This document shows positions 6,741 to 14,593 of a DNA stretch of 18,202 nt, piece after piece; within the stretch, counting starts at the first letter, position 1, and every line of letters starts with the position of its first letter. The notes beneath the pieces were generated by a model, which worked only from the letters and a program-made list of their open reading frames with translations, ran no database searches and was not told where the DNA came from. The position numbers were made by a program, and so were the translations under genes. The DNA is from Eubacterium sp. (GTDB lineage Bacteria; Bacillota; Clostridia; Lachnospirales; Lachnospiraceae). The stretch is taken from contig JAJGAH010000006.1 of the NCBI GenBank assembly GCA_020844525.1, forward strand, positions 1 through 18,202, given 5' to 3'.

Positions 6741-7494
6741 CAAGAGTCCTGAGGATATCCTGAAGTCTGTCAATACCTCTTCAGGCAGTGCCAGCATTTC
6801 CACTTTTGGCAATTTCAAACTCAGCAGCGGTGCAAGACAGGCTCTGCAGAATGGAATTAACACTGCACAGGCCTCCGGCCACCATGCCGGCTTTATCATG
6901 GTGGATCTGGGAACCGGGAAGGGTGTCCAGTATGGCTGTGACCGTACCTTTTTTTCCATGAGTACCATGAAGGGACCATACGTCATCAGTCTGGTTGCCC
7001 ATAACCCCGGTGCCATCCGTGCCAACATGGGTACTGTCCGCAGCATCCTGGTATATTCTGACAACGATGCCTATGCCTCCCTCTGGAACCGCTATGGTAC
7101 CGGCAGCATGCGTAACTGGATGACCCGGGCAGGCGTAAATACAAGCCGTGCAAATACGAAATACACCTATATCACTCCGAGAGAGCTCGGCAAGCTCTGG
7201 ATCCTGAATTTCCAGTACTACAACCGCGGAGAACTCGGCGACACACTGGGTGCCCTCAGCGAGTCCCCGAACTTCTCCCCGATTCACGACCGGCTCGGCA
7301 GGAAGTATACCACACGGACGAAGGCAGGATGGTACTACCGGCACGCAGGGCTGATGAATGTCAATGATGCCGGCATCGTCTATGCTACCAGCGGTCCCTA
7401 CATGATCTGTATCATGACAGACTGGCCTGCAGAGGACAAGGCCCGGCTCTATGGCATCATCGATGCACTGGAGCGTGTCCACAACGAAATGTAA
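6562..7494 (+). CDS. C-terminal part of the ChW protein: last ChW repeats and class A beta-lactamase-like domain
   Basis: This is the same frame as 5308-6333. It is open from 6334, with its first ATG at 6562. That ATG has no ribosome site and lies between repeats 5 and 6, so separate translation is unlikely. In numbering from 5308, the last part (about 500-728) resembles class A beta-lactamases and related penicillin-recognising serine hydrolases. It has S552-T-M-K555 (SxxK), S584-D-N586 (SxN) and K672-A-G674 (the KTG position). With a signal peptide and surface-binding repeats, the whole protein would be an extracellular or wall-bound serine hydrolase or transpeptidase-like enzyme. Real antibiotic resistance is not implied, because the usual Glu of the omega loop was not identified. 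All active-site motifs are intact, so the amber is recent, read through, or a sequencing error. Confidence 0.7.
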   Translation: MAAQYDIWYRVHAQKFGWLGWAKNGEEAGTDGQSLRLEGIQILLVSKNTSAPKSVAKPFIKSPEDILKSVNTSSGSASISTFGNFKLSSGARQALQNGINTAQASGHHAGFIMVDLGTGKGVQYGCDRTFFSMSTMKGPYVISLVAHNPGAIRANMGTVRSILVYSDNDAYASLWNRYGTGSMRNWMTRAGVNTSRANTKYTYITPRELGKLWILNFQYYNRGELGDTLGALSESPNFSPIHDRLGRKYTTRTKAGWYYRHAGLMNVNDAGIVYATSGPYMICIMTDWPAEDKARLYGIIDALERVHNEM

Positions 7495-7538
7495 AATTAG
7501 CGTACTCTCAACATTCTCTCTTGCTGACTACGCCTGCT

Positions 7539-7655
7539 GTCAGCAGAAGCACGATGCAATACGTCATGGAGAGAAAGATCGGGGAGGCGCAGCAGCTCCT
7601 GATGGAAACCGATATGCCAATTGGAGAAATTGCAGAAATGAGCAGCAAAGAATAG
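7539..7655 (+). pseudogene. Remnant of an AraC-family regulator (C-terminal helix-turn-helix)
   Basis: The frame ending at TAG 7653-7655 reads QYVMERKIGEAQQLLMETD then MPIGEIAEMSSKE. This is the typical AraC pattern (QYl..Rl..A..LL..T...I.eIA). Normally a GF-x-(D/S)-x-x-YF-x-(R/K)-x-FK segment follows, but here the frame stops. Upstream, VSRS at 7539-7550 may be the start of the first recognition helix, with about 25 codons missing before QY. There is no plausible start or sensor domain. The relic lies between the ChW gene and the second UroD-like gene, where a regulator may once have stood. Confidence 0.6.
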
Positions 7656-7666
7656 GGACGATTTTA

Positions 7667-7714
7667 TCCGCAAAATTGCGGAATTGCTTTGTGTGCATTC
7701 TGCGAAACTGCGGA
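7667..7714 (+). promoter_or_regulatory. Two dyad operator-like sites upstream of UroD-like gene 2
   Basis: TCCGCAAAATTGCGGA (7667-7682) is a near-perfect dyad: TCCGCAA, a 2-base centre, TTGCGGA. A related copy, TCTGCGAAACTGCGGA, lies at 7699-7714. The two are 32 bases apart, about three helical turns, and both sit upstream of the -35 at 7741. With a start near 7776 their centres would be about -101 and -69, positions usual for an activator. The PucR-like protein at 10488-12221 is the natural candidate; the lost AraC protein is another. Confidence 0.55.
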
Positions 7715-7740
7715 ACTTTGTGTCCTTTTTGTCGTGCATA

Positions 7741-7769
7741 TTGACCACAATTCCCTCCGATGCTATGTT
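7741..7769 (+). promoter_or_regulatory. Promoter of the UroD-GPH operon
   Basis: TTGACC (7741-7746), a 17-base spacer and TATGTT (7764-7769) with a TG extension (TGC before the hexamer). It lies 50 bases before the start of the UroD-like gene and directly downstream of the paired dyads. The imperfect -10 fits an activated promoter. Confidence 0.65.
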
Positions 7770-7818
7770 TTTATTGTGAATATCAAACAATAAATCTGGC
7801 ATGCAGGAGGGTTTTATT

Positions 7819-8808
7819 ATGCTTACAAAAAGAGAAAATCTGCTGGAAACCATTCACGGAGGACATCCGGACCGATTTGTCAATCAGTTCGAGTACCTCT
7901 CCATCATCATGAATGATCCGATTCGTGGTACCTATAAGGCACCGAAATACGGCGAACTCAATGTCACCAACGAATGGGGAGTTACCCGTTCCTGGCCGGT
8001 TGGAACACCAGGTCCCTTCCCGGTTCACGACGATGCACATCGTCTTTTGAAGGACATCACGGAATGGAAAACCACAATTCACGCACCCTCACCGGTATTC
8101 CCGGAGGCTGCATGGGAACCGGCTATTGCCTCCGCAGAGGCTGTAGACAGAAAAGACAAATTTGTCTCCAACTTCCAGGCACCCGGAATCTTTGAGAGTC
8201 TGCATTACTTCATGGGCATGGAGGATGCCATGATGAACTTCTATGAAGAGCCGGACGACATGCATGATCTGATCAAGTATCTGACGGAGTGGGAGCTGGA
8301 CGCCGCAAGGGAGACCTGTGATCACCTTCACATCGATGCGGTATTCCATCATGATGACTGGGGAAGCCAGCGTTCTACCTTCTTCTCCCCGGCAATGTTT
8401 GAGGAGTTCTTCCTGGATGCCTACAAGCAGATCTACGGCTACTACAAGGAAAGAGGCGTGCAGCTGATCGTTCATCATTCCGACTCCTATGCGGCCACTC
8501 TGATTCCGGACATGATTGAGATGGGTATCGATATCTGGCAGGGTATCATGACCGGAAATGATGTAAAGAAATGCATCGACACCTACGGAGGCAAAATCTC
8601 CTTCATGGGCGGCATCGACTCCGCTTCCGTCGATCATCCCGGCTGGACAAGACAGGAGGTGGCCGACCAGGTGAGACGCGCCTGCACAGAATACGGAAAA
8701 CTCTACTATATCCCGTGTGCATCCCAGGGTGGCCCGATGAGCACCTACGACGGCGTATATCAGGCTCTGTCAGAGGAAATTGACAACATGAGCAAGGAAA
8801 TGTTTTAA
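7819..8808 (+). CDS. UroD-superfamily protein, methyltransferase-like, copy 2
   Basis: 329 residues from ATG 7819. An earlier in-frame ATG at 7801 overlaps the ribosome site CAGGAGG (7804-7810), so 7819 is the better start. It is a paralogue of the protein at 1058-2065: both begin MLT-(K/P)-(R/K)-(Q/E)-NLLET and share EEPDDM, HDDWGS, (I/V)DIWQG and MGGIDS. Probable active-site segments are HHDDWGS (177-183) and HHSDS (219-223). As in copy 1, the Cys expected in the MtaA metal site is replaced, but a Cys stands in IPCASQGGP near the C-terminus, which copy 1 lacks. No corrinoid protein or partner methyltransferase gene is nearby. It heads an operon with a GPH-type symporter 49 bases downstream. 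Substrate unknown; a methylated or carboxylated imported compound is a guess from the family. Confidence 0.85.
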   Translation: MLTKRENLLETIHGGHPDRFVNQFEYLSIIMNDPIRGTYKAPKYGELNVTNEWGVTRSWPVGTPGPFPVHDDAHRLLKDITEWKTTIHAPSPVFPEAAWEPAIASAEAVDRKDKFVSNFQAPGIFESLHYFMGMEDAMMNFYEEPDDMHDLIKYLTEWELDAARETCDHLHIDAVFHHDDWGSQRSTFFSPAMFEEFFLDAYKQIYGYYKERGVQLIVHHSDSYAATLIPDMIEMGIDIWQGIMTGNDVKKCIDTYGGKISFMGGIDSASVDHPGWTRQEVADQVRRACTEYGKLYYIPCASQGGPMSTYDGVYQALSEEIDNMSKEMF

Positions 8809-8857
8809 AGAAACACGATGAAGAGATGTTCTGGTGTTCAAAGGGGGATAAACACTT

Positions 8858-10270
8858 ATGGCAGATCAGAAAGCTTCTGCCCCGGCTCATAAGCCGCTGA
8901 GCAGACAATTAAAAGCCTTTTACGGTGTCGGTGACTTCGGCTTCAATCTGATGTCAAGCATCGAGAGCTATTATTTCAACTTTTTCCTGACCAACCTCGC
9001 ACAGTTTGCACTTCCGATAGTGACGATGATCACAACTGTTGCAAGTACGGTAGATGCCCTTCTGTCCTGGATCTACGGAGCCATCATCAACAGCTCCAAG
9101 CCCATGAAATGGGGCCGTTACCGCTCCTGGCTGGTCGCTATACCCTGGATTGTTCCATTCCTCTATGCCTTCCAGTTTGTAAAGATCGGGTCCGGGATTC
9201 TGTCCGCCGTCATCATCATTGTGGCGGCGATCGCCAGCCATGTATGCTGGAACTTCGCCTATGTGGCAAACGTGTCTATGATCTCCGTGGCCGGCAAAAC
9301 ACCGGAGGAACGCTCCCAGCTGGCAGCAACCAGAGCAGCCTGGTCGAATGCCTCCAAGGTAATCTTCTCTTATGCAGCACCGGTCGTTGCATCGGTGGCC
9401 GCAGGAATCATCGGCAAGGTCAATATGTATGGCGGCGCCGCATTCTGCTTCGGCATCCTGTTTGTTGTCCTGTACTATGCACACTTCCGCATGTTCAAGG
9501 GATATGAGGAGACTGCCCCTGCAGAAGGTGCTGCGAGCGCAAAGGCACCTGCAAAAGACCGGACCAGCGGCAAGGACCTTCTGAAGGCACTGGCCCAGAA
9601 CCCGCCGCTGATTGCGCTGCTGATCGCAGACCTGGCTAAGTTCATGTTTAATTTTATCTGCATGGGCTTTGCAAGCTACTACTTCCTGTACGTCGCGAAC
9701 AATTCCGCGCTGACGCCGGTGTATATCCTGGTAACGAATATTTTCTGCATCATCGGTGCATACCTGAGCAAGACCCTGAGCAACCGCTTCTCCACAAGAA
9801 ATACCACCATCGGTGTCATGGCCATACAGGCCGTTCTGCTGATCCTCGCCTTTATCGGACACAACAACGTCATGCTGGTCCTCATCCTGATGTCAGCGGC
9901 GCTGTTCGGATATGGCATCACCTATGCCTGCACCCCTGCGCTCTATGGCGATACCATCGTATACAGTGAGTGGAAGACCGGAAAGAACGCGGCAGGATGG
10001 ATCAGCGGTCTGCAGAATGTACCGCTGAAGGTTTCCATCATGACCAGAGGCATCATCATCAGCGCCTGCCTGGCTGCCGGTGCATTTCAATCGGATATCG
10101 ATCCGGCATCTGCAACCGACAAGCTGAAGACCGCCATCAGTGCAGGATTCATGATGATCCCCGCCATCGCGCTGATCATCGCTGTGCTCTGTCTGGCATT
10201 CGGATTCCGCCTGACCAGAGACAAGGTTGATCAGTATACGACGGAGATTGAAGCACGGAAGAAGGCTTGA
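8858..10270 (+). CDS. GPH-family (MFS_2, MelB-like) cation symporter
   Basis: 470 residues with about 12 membrane helices. The N-terminal region has the glycoside-pentoside-hexuronide (GPH) pattern: YGVGDFGFNLMSSIESYYFNF-like opening, then KWGRYRSWL after helix 2-3. The cytoplasmic loop after helix 6 (near residues 210-240) is Ala/Lys-rich. Members carry sugars, glycosides or related solutes with Na+ or H+. The start ATG 8858 follows AAGGGGGAT. It is cotranscribed with the UroD-like gene and replaces the MFS transporter of the first set, which suggests a different substrate. GPH members next to UroD-like genes hint at a glycosidic or other polar compound, but the solute cannot be read here. 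Confidence 0.88.
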   Translation: MADQKASAPAHKPLSRQLKAFYGVGDFGFNLMSSIESYYFNFFLTNLAQFALPIVTMITTVASTVDALLSWIYGAIINSSKPMKWGRYRSWLVAIPWIVPFLYAFQFVKIGSGILSAVIIIVAAIASHVCWNFAYVANVSMISVAGKTPEERSQLAATRAAWSNASKVIFSYAAPVVASVAAGIIGKVNMYGGAAFCFGILFVVLYYAHFRMFKGYEETAPAEGAASAKAPAKDRTSGKDLLKALAQNPPLIALLIADLAKFMFNFICMGFASYYFLYVANNSALTPVYILVTNIFCIIGAYLSKTLSNRFSTRNTTIGVMAIQAVLLILAFIGHNNVMLVLILMSAALFGYGITYACTPALYGDTIVYSEWKTGKNAAGWISGLQNVPLKVSIMTRGIIISACLAAGAFQSDIDPASATDKLKTAISAGFMMIPAIALIIAVLCLAFGFRLTRDKVDQYTTEIEARKKA

Positions 10271-10366
10271 CAGAAAACGCCCCTTCCGGGAAGGCATTTA
10301 TCCTGCTTCCATAGTACGAAGGCCTATTTTACACGATATAACGAGTAAAAGATGTGGGCTCAAAAT

Positions 10367-10459
10367 AAAAATGTCTTGAAATTCTCACGGTTTCGACAAG
10401 CAAGAAGTACCATGTGACTTCTTGCTTGTCTGCAAATGTTCGGATTTCAAGACATTTTT
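10367..10459. terminator. Two-tier hairpin terminator between convergent symporter and regulator genes
   Basis: The outer arms, AAAAATGTCTTGAAAT (10367-10382) and its exact complement (10444-10459), enclose an inner perfect 14-bp stem (10395-10408 with 10417-10430, loop ACCATGTG). T-runs end the structure on both strands, so it can stop transcription from either side. It is much larger than a normal terminator, so a small mobile palindromic element or a structured RNA cannot be excluded. Between 10271 and 10366 only a small CCTTCC-GGAAGG dyad (10282-10294) is seen. Confidence 0.7.
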
Positions 10460-10487
10460 TCATGCTTTCCTTTTGACCTCAATGTCG

Positions 10488-12221
10488 TTATGCATGATTG
10501 CTGCTACTGCTCATCATATAATAAGACATCATCAGCTTCAGCCGCTCCTTTGGATCGTCAAGATTCACACCGATCAGCTTCTGAATTTTTTCCAGACGAT
10601 AGGTGAGCGTGCTCCGATGAATGAACAACACCTTTGAGGTCTGCAGTACATTTCTGTCATGGAGCAGGTAGGCTTCAAGGGTTTGAAATAGCTCTGTACT
10701 ATTCTTCTGATCATATTCCATAAGCTTTAACAATGCATCTGTACAGAGCAGCTCCACAGGCATACTGCCAGTGGAGCATTGCAACATATATTCCAGCATG
10801 TACTGGTCAAAGTAGTAATACCAGATCATACTGTCACTGGAGAGTCCGAAGGAAAGTGCAATCTTTGCCTGATCAAACAGCGTGCCGATCTGCAGAAAGT
10901 CACGGGATTCGGAGCTGATGCCGATTTTCAGAAGACTGTCCCGCATGGGCACGGCAAGCCTGCTGACGACATCTGCCGTTTTTTCATGGGCATAGGACAA
11001 ATTCACAACAAGTGTGATGCCCTCCTGATGAAAAAAAGCCCGCCCTGCGGCCAAAATCGTATTGATCTGATTCAGCAGCGCATAGGAAGAAATGATATTA
11101 AATTCCCGCTGCTGCGTAACAATACGCATGACGACGTAGCGGTCATTTCTTTTCCACTTCTGAAACTGCAGATAGTTCATAATTTTCTGTTCATCTGTGG
11201 CTTTCTTATCACACAATGCTTCCAGCATATCATTTTCCTCATCCGATATGCTGAATTTCCGAAGATCCCCTGCATACAGAAAATGCTCCAGCAGCTTTCC
11301 CAGATAATCTATAATTGCAAAATCTCCGGGAAGAATCCGGCTGTCTACCTCGAGGTCCAGAATTCTGCCCCGATAAATATCCCCCTGCCAGATGTTCCTA
11401 TACAGAATCTGATATCCGGTCTGCTCAGAAGGGTACATCACCGGTTCTCTGGCCTTCAGGCCCTCTATATAAACCGGATCTGTGCGAAAGTCATTGATAA
11501 GGCTCATCTGCACCATGGGCCGCCCTGTTCTGCGGTCTCTTCCCCGCTTCATCATCTGCTCCTTGTGGTTACACTCCGCCAGAATCACAAAATCACGATC
11601 ATGCAGAAAAATAGGGTTCCGAAAGATATCCTGGCTCAGGTCAAAGATCTCCTGCAGCGGGGTCTGCAGAAGAAACGCCTCCTGGATGCCAAGGTCCCAA
11701 CCATGAAAACGGTCAAAGGTATCCTGCACCAGTGTCAGAATATCCGGAAGGCTGTGCTTCGCACTGAAATAAATCCGGCCCGGGATATTCTGATCTGCTG
11801 CAGAAGCCCCCGGGAAACCAGAAGATGAAGGCCCATGAGATATTGTTTCCCTGGAAGATAAAGATCCATGAGAAACCGATTCCTCAGAAGACGAGGATTC
11901 TGAAAAGATCGCATCCAAATCCGGGCATTGCACAAGGAAGGATACTTCCGACAATGAAACTGGCACGCTCCTGGATGGAAAAGGCACTGTCTCCAACTCC
12001 GGTACTCCGGACAGATCTTCTTTCCTGCATAGATATATATAGCTGGGATCGACAGGACGTTCCTTCTGAAAAATCCGCACTCCGTGCAAGTGAAACCGGT
12101 CAGATGGCACAGGATACCGGTAGTCGATTCCGGCAAGCTCCAGCGCATCTGCTATGACCTGAAGGGGCGGATAAAATCCGGACTGAAATGTACTCACCTC
12201 TGCACACCTTTTATTTGCCAT
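10488..12221 (-). CDS. PucR/CdaR-family transcriptional regulator
   Basis: 577 residues from ATG 12221; TTG 12224 just before it is a possible start with the same AAGGAGAGG ribosome site. The C-terminal 45 residues contain the PucR-type helix-turn-helix: VLFIHRSTLTYRLEKIQKL, then the typical RLKLMMSYYM. Before it, residues around 330-480 look like a CdaR/GGDEF-like domain (YVVMRIVTQQREFN onwards, with LVVNLSYAHEK and IGISSESRD). The N-terminal region is a sensor-like part with YIYLCRKEDL. It is followed by a Ser-rich low-complexity linker at about 108-145. The same layout is seen in the cut gene at 1-761. Family members activate catabolic operons, and this one lies convergent to the UroD-GPH operon, whose promoter carries paired dyads. 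Effector unknown. Confidence 0.88.
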   Translation of the reverse strand: MANKRCAEVSTFQSGFYPPLQVIADALELAGIDYRYPVPSDRFHLHGVRIFQKERPVDPSYIYLCRKEDLSGVPELETVPFPSRSVPVSLSEVSFLVQCPDLDAIFSESSSSEESVSHGSLSSRETISHGPSSSGFPGASAADQNIPGRIYFSAKHSLPDILTLVQDTFDRFHGWDLGIQEAFLLQTPLQEIFDLSQDIFRNPIFLHDRDFVILAECNHKEQMMKRGRDRRTGRPMVQMSLINDFRTDPVYIEGLKAREPVMYPSEQTGYQILYRNIWQGDIYRGRILDLEVDSRILPGDFAIIDYLGKLLEHFLYAGDLRKFSISDEENDMLEALCDKKATDEQKIMNYLQFQKWKRNDRYVVMRIVTQQREFNIISSYALLNQINTILAAGRAFFHQEGITLVVNLSYAHEKTADVVSRLAVPMRDSLLKIGISSESRDFLQIGTLFDQAKIALSFGLSSDSMIWYYYFDQYMLEYMLQCSTGSMPVELLCTDALLKLMEYDQKNSTELFQTLEAYLLHDRNVLQTSKVLFIHRSTLTYRLEKIQKLIGVNLDDPKERLKLMMSYYMMSSSSNHA

Positions 12222-12281
12222 CAATTCTTCCTCTCCTTATCAATTACTCTGAATCGGCAGTTATTATTTCTCGAACAGGCA

Positions 12282-12318
12282 TTGTAATTATTGTATTTAT
12301 CGTATATACTATATGTAC
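12282..12318 (+). promoter_or_regulatory. Promoter and operator of the first toxin-antitoxin module
   Basis: TTGTAA (12282-12287), 17 bases, TATACT (12305-12310). The -10 lies within an imperfect 17-base palindrome at 12302-12318 (GTATATACTATATGTAC), where autorepression by the antitoxin-toxin complex would be expected. AGGAGG follows at 12324-12329, nine bases before the antitoxin ATG. The region is shared with the upstream end of the minus-strand PucR-like gene. Confidence 0.55.
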
Positions 12319-12337
12319 GCAAAAGGAGGCAACAAAT

Positions 12338-12607
12338 ATGTCTGTGAAAGCTATGAATTTCAAAATGGATGAAAAAGAAATAGCAGAAATGAAATCAATT
12401 GCGAATATTTTCCATATGTCCGTAACCGACTATATCAAAAATGCTATCGCTGATTATTCTGCCAAATTAAAACAGGATCCATTTTATCGGCTAACCATTA
12501 ACGCCAGGAATGCAGATCCGGAAGAAACAGAAGAAGTACTGAATTCCATCGACAGTTTGTCCGACGATGACCTGGAAATCGTGTCTACCAAGCATTTTTC
12601 CATCTGA
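12338..12607 (+). CDS. Antitoxin of a RelBE-type module (ribbon-helix-helix-like)
   Basis: 89 residues from ATG 12338, preceded by AGGAGG. A longer frame from 12188 has no ribosome site and would read through the promoter. The N-terminus AMNFKMDEKEIAEMKSIAN, followed by HMSVTDYIKNAIADY, fits a short beta strand and two helices of a ribbon-helix-helix DNA-binding domain. The acidic C-terminal tail (DPEETEEVLNSIDSLSDDDL) would wrap the toxin. The toxin gene starts 10 bases after the stop. The protein should bind and neutralise the toxin and repress the promoter at 12282-12318. The RelB-like class is assigned by context as well as by sequence. Confidence 0.8.
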   Translation: MSVKAMNFKMDEKEIAEMKSIANIFHMSVTDYIKNAIADYSAKLKQDPFYRLTINARNADPEETEEVLNSIDSLSDDDLEIVSTKHFSI

Positions 12608-12616
12608 TAGAAAGCC

Positions 12617-12910
12617 GTGTTTCATTTGGAATATATCATTCAATATACAAAAATCGCAGAGAAGTTCTTTCGAAAACACGAAGAGGTTCGTGAGCAATAT
12701 GAGCAATCTATTCGCATCCTGATGGTCGGCGACCATCCTGAGTCTGTAAATGTCCGCAAAATACAAGGGAAACGGGCTGACTATTACCGAATAAGGCTTG
12801 GAGACTATCGTGTAATATACACGCTTATCAATCAACAGATTGTAGTTGTACAAACACTGCTTGGCGGTTCTCGTGGAGATATATACAAAAAGCTTTCCGG
12901 TTTACATTAA
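12617..12910 (+). CDS. RelE/ParE-family toxin
   Basis: 97 residues. The start is GTG 12617, 10 bases after the antitoxin stop, with only a weak ribosome site, which suggests translational coupling. The family pattern is clear in the second half: VRKIQGKRADYYRIRLGDYRVIY, then a hydrophobic strand and a C-terminal RGDIYKKL. RelE-like toxins cut mRNA in the ribosome. ParE relatives with the same fold poison gyrase, so the target cannot be fixed by sequence alone. The YRIRLGDYRVIY block is closest to RelE. Confidence 0.85.
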   Translation: MFHLEYIIQYTKIAEKFFRKHEEVREQYEQSIRILMVGDHPESVNVRKIQGKRADYYRIRLGDYRVIYTLINQQIVVVQTLLGGSRGDIYKKLSGLH

Positions 12911-12921
12911 TCGTGAGCCAC

Positions 12922-13156
12922 TCACTTCCACCCCGTCACCGCCTGCATCGCCAGCTCCGCCACCCCGCACAGCACCATGACGAGGATGGGGTCTGCCTTC
13001 CACTTCCGCAGCGCAAAGAGCGCCACCAGAAACAGCAGAAACGGGAACAGCTGGAAGTTTCCGGATGCAAAGGAAACGCTGCCATTTGCGAATAATGCCG
13101 GAATCAGAATCGTCAGCCCGGCGACCAGAATCAGCGCGACATCCGCCGGGCGCAGT
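12922..13156 (-). pseudogene. Truncated second copy of the chromate transporter 3' end
   Basis: Reading on the minus strand, the fragment gives LRPADVALILVAGL to MQAVTGWK and stop, 77 residues with no frameshift. It matches the C-terminal part of the intact gene at 14899-15471. Nucleotides 12921-13156 align with 14898-15133 without gaps, with about 24 differences in 236 by eye (near 90% identity). There is no start codon or N-terminal half, so it is a gene fragment. Its upstream end lies 6 bases from the MATE stop. Confidence 0.85.
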
Positions 13157-13162
13157 AAATTA

Positions 13163-14593
13163 TCATTTCCGGGAATTCGATGTTAGTAAATGTACCCATG
13201 TAAAGGAATTTGTCTTATAGCCCACAGTGAATACCTTCAGAATCTGGTCAAGATTAAGACAGAATACAACCGCACCAAAATCCCAGTGAAATACAAAGGC
13301 TGCGAGCAGACCCAGAGGCACTGTAATCAGCCAGCTGTATATCAGATCGCTGATCATTGAATACCTTGCATCCCCACCAGGCCGGATGATTCCCATCTGG
13401 CATGGCATCTGATAGCTCATGGCAATCGAGACAAAGGCCTGAATCAGCATCTGCATTCTCGCATAAGACGCCGCACGATCGGTAAGTTCATAGAAAGAGA
13501 CAACCGGATAACGGATGCCCAGCAATATAATACAGGCAACAACCCCGACACCAAAGAAAATAAACTCCAGTGAATGAACCATCGGTTTGAGCATATCATG
13601 CTTTCCGCTTCCTACCGTTTTGGCAATCATCACACCAGCGGCTGCCGCAGCTCCGGAGGGAATCATTTTGGTATATTGAAAGAAGGTCCCGGCAACACTT
13701 GACGCAGCAAGCGCATCTGCGCTCAAATGGCCAAAGATCATAGTCTGAATCGCTACTGCACTGGCAAAGGTAATTGCTGAAAGTACGCACGAACTGCTCA
13801 CCTTCCAATAATCCCGGACAATGTTGCGATCATAGCCAAACATTTTTCGTATAAAAAATCGGACCGGTACGGATCTGCTCCGTCTTATATAGACAAGAAT
13901 AATGATCGTCTCGCATCCAGTCGCGATCAGAGTACCAATGGCTGCACCGGAAATCCCCATTCTGGGCGCACCGAATTTTCCGAAAATCAGTACATAATTG
14001 ATTGACGCATTAACCGCAAGGGCAATGCAGGAAACAATGAAGGCAATACGCACAACCTGCATACTCCGAAGCGCAGAAAGCAGAAGATTATTGATAATAA
14101 AGAGGACATAGGTATATCGAATGATCCGCAGGTAGGAGACGCCTTCTCTGATAATCTCCTGATCATTGGTAAAAAGGCCAATCATCCTGTCCGGAATCAG
14201 AAAGGCGCAGACCATCAGTACAATTCCCGCCACCACACCAGAAGTAATACCCACTCCGGCTATTTTCTGCATGGTGTCAGTATCACCTTTCCCCCAGTAT
14301 TGCCCTGCAAGGATCACAATACCTTCACCAAGCCCCATCACCGTAAACTGCTGCAGCACATACTGAATCTGATTGACCGCTGCCGCTGCCGAGAGGGCCG
14401 TCTGACTATATGCTCCAAGCATCACATTGTCAGCCACATTCACACTGTATGTGATAATATTCTGCAGCACAAGCAGAATCATCATGGAAAAAAGCGTCTT
14501 ATAAAAATTTTTGTCATGCAGAAAAAAGCTCTGTCTTTCTTCAGTCAAATCCAATGCTCCCCTTCCATGTCTGCCGGAAATTTTATTCCACAC
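13163..14593 (-). CDS. MATE-family multidrug/toxin efflux protein
   Basis: 476 residues if read from GTG 14593. The protein has about 12 membrane helices in two halves, with the family's typical SVNVADNVMLGAYSQTALSA and the Gln/Gly-rich start of helix 2-3 (GLGEGIVILAGQYWGKGD). MATE proteins export cationic drugs or metabolites with H+ or Na+. Start choice: GTG 14593 has GGTGAGGG 4 bases before it. TTG 14548 (residue 16) has AAGGGGAG 8 bases before it and overlaps the stop of the upstream small ORF as TTGA, a classic coupled start. I slightly favour TTG 14548. The gene lies between two copies of a chromate transporter 3' end and was probably brought in or trapped there. Confidence 0.88.
   Translation of the reverse strand: MWNKISGRHGRGALDLTEERQSFFLHDKNFYKTLFSMMILLVLQNIITYSVNVADNVMLGAYSQTALSAAAAVNQIQYVLQQFTVMGLGEGIVILAGQYWGKGDTDTMQKIAGVGITSGVVAGIVLMVCAFLIPDRMIGLFTNDQEIIREGVSYLRIIRYTYVLFIINNLLLSALRSMQVVRIAFIVSCIALAVNASINYVLIFGKFGAPRMGISGAAIGTLIATGCETIIILVYIRRSRSVPVRFFIRKMFGYDRNIVRDYWKVSSSCVLSAITFASAVAIQTMIFGHLSADALAASSVAGTFFQYTKMIPSGAAAAAGVMIAKTVGSGKHDMLKPMVHSLEFIFFGVGVVACIILLGIRYPVVSFYELTDRAASYARMQMLIQAFVSIAMSYQMPCQMGIIRPGGDARYSMISDLIYSWLITVPLGLLAAFVFHWDFGAVVFCLNLDQILKVFTVGYKTNSFTWVHLLTSNSRK

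Noticed and set aside
10779..11828. A 349-codon plus-strand frame opposite the PucR-like regulator
   Set aside because: The minus-strand gene has a recognisable helix-turn-helix, a ribosome site and a normal start. The plus-strand frame has none of these.
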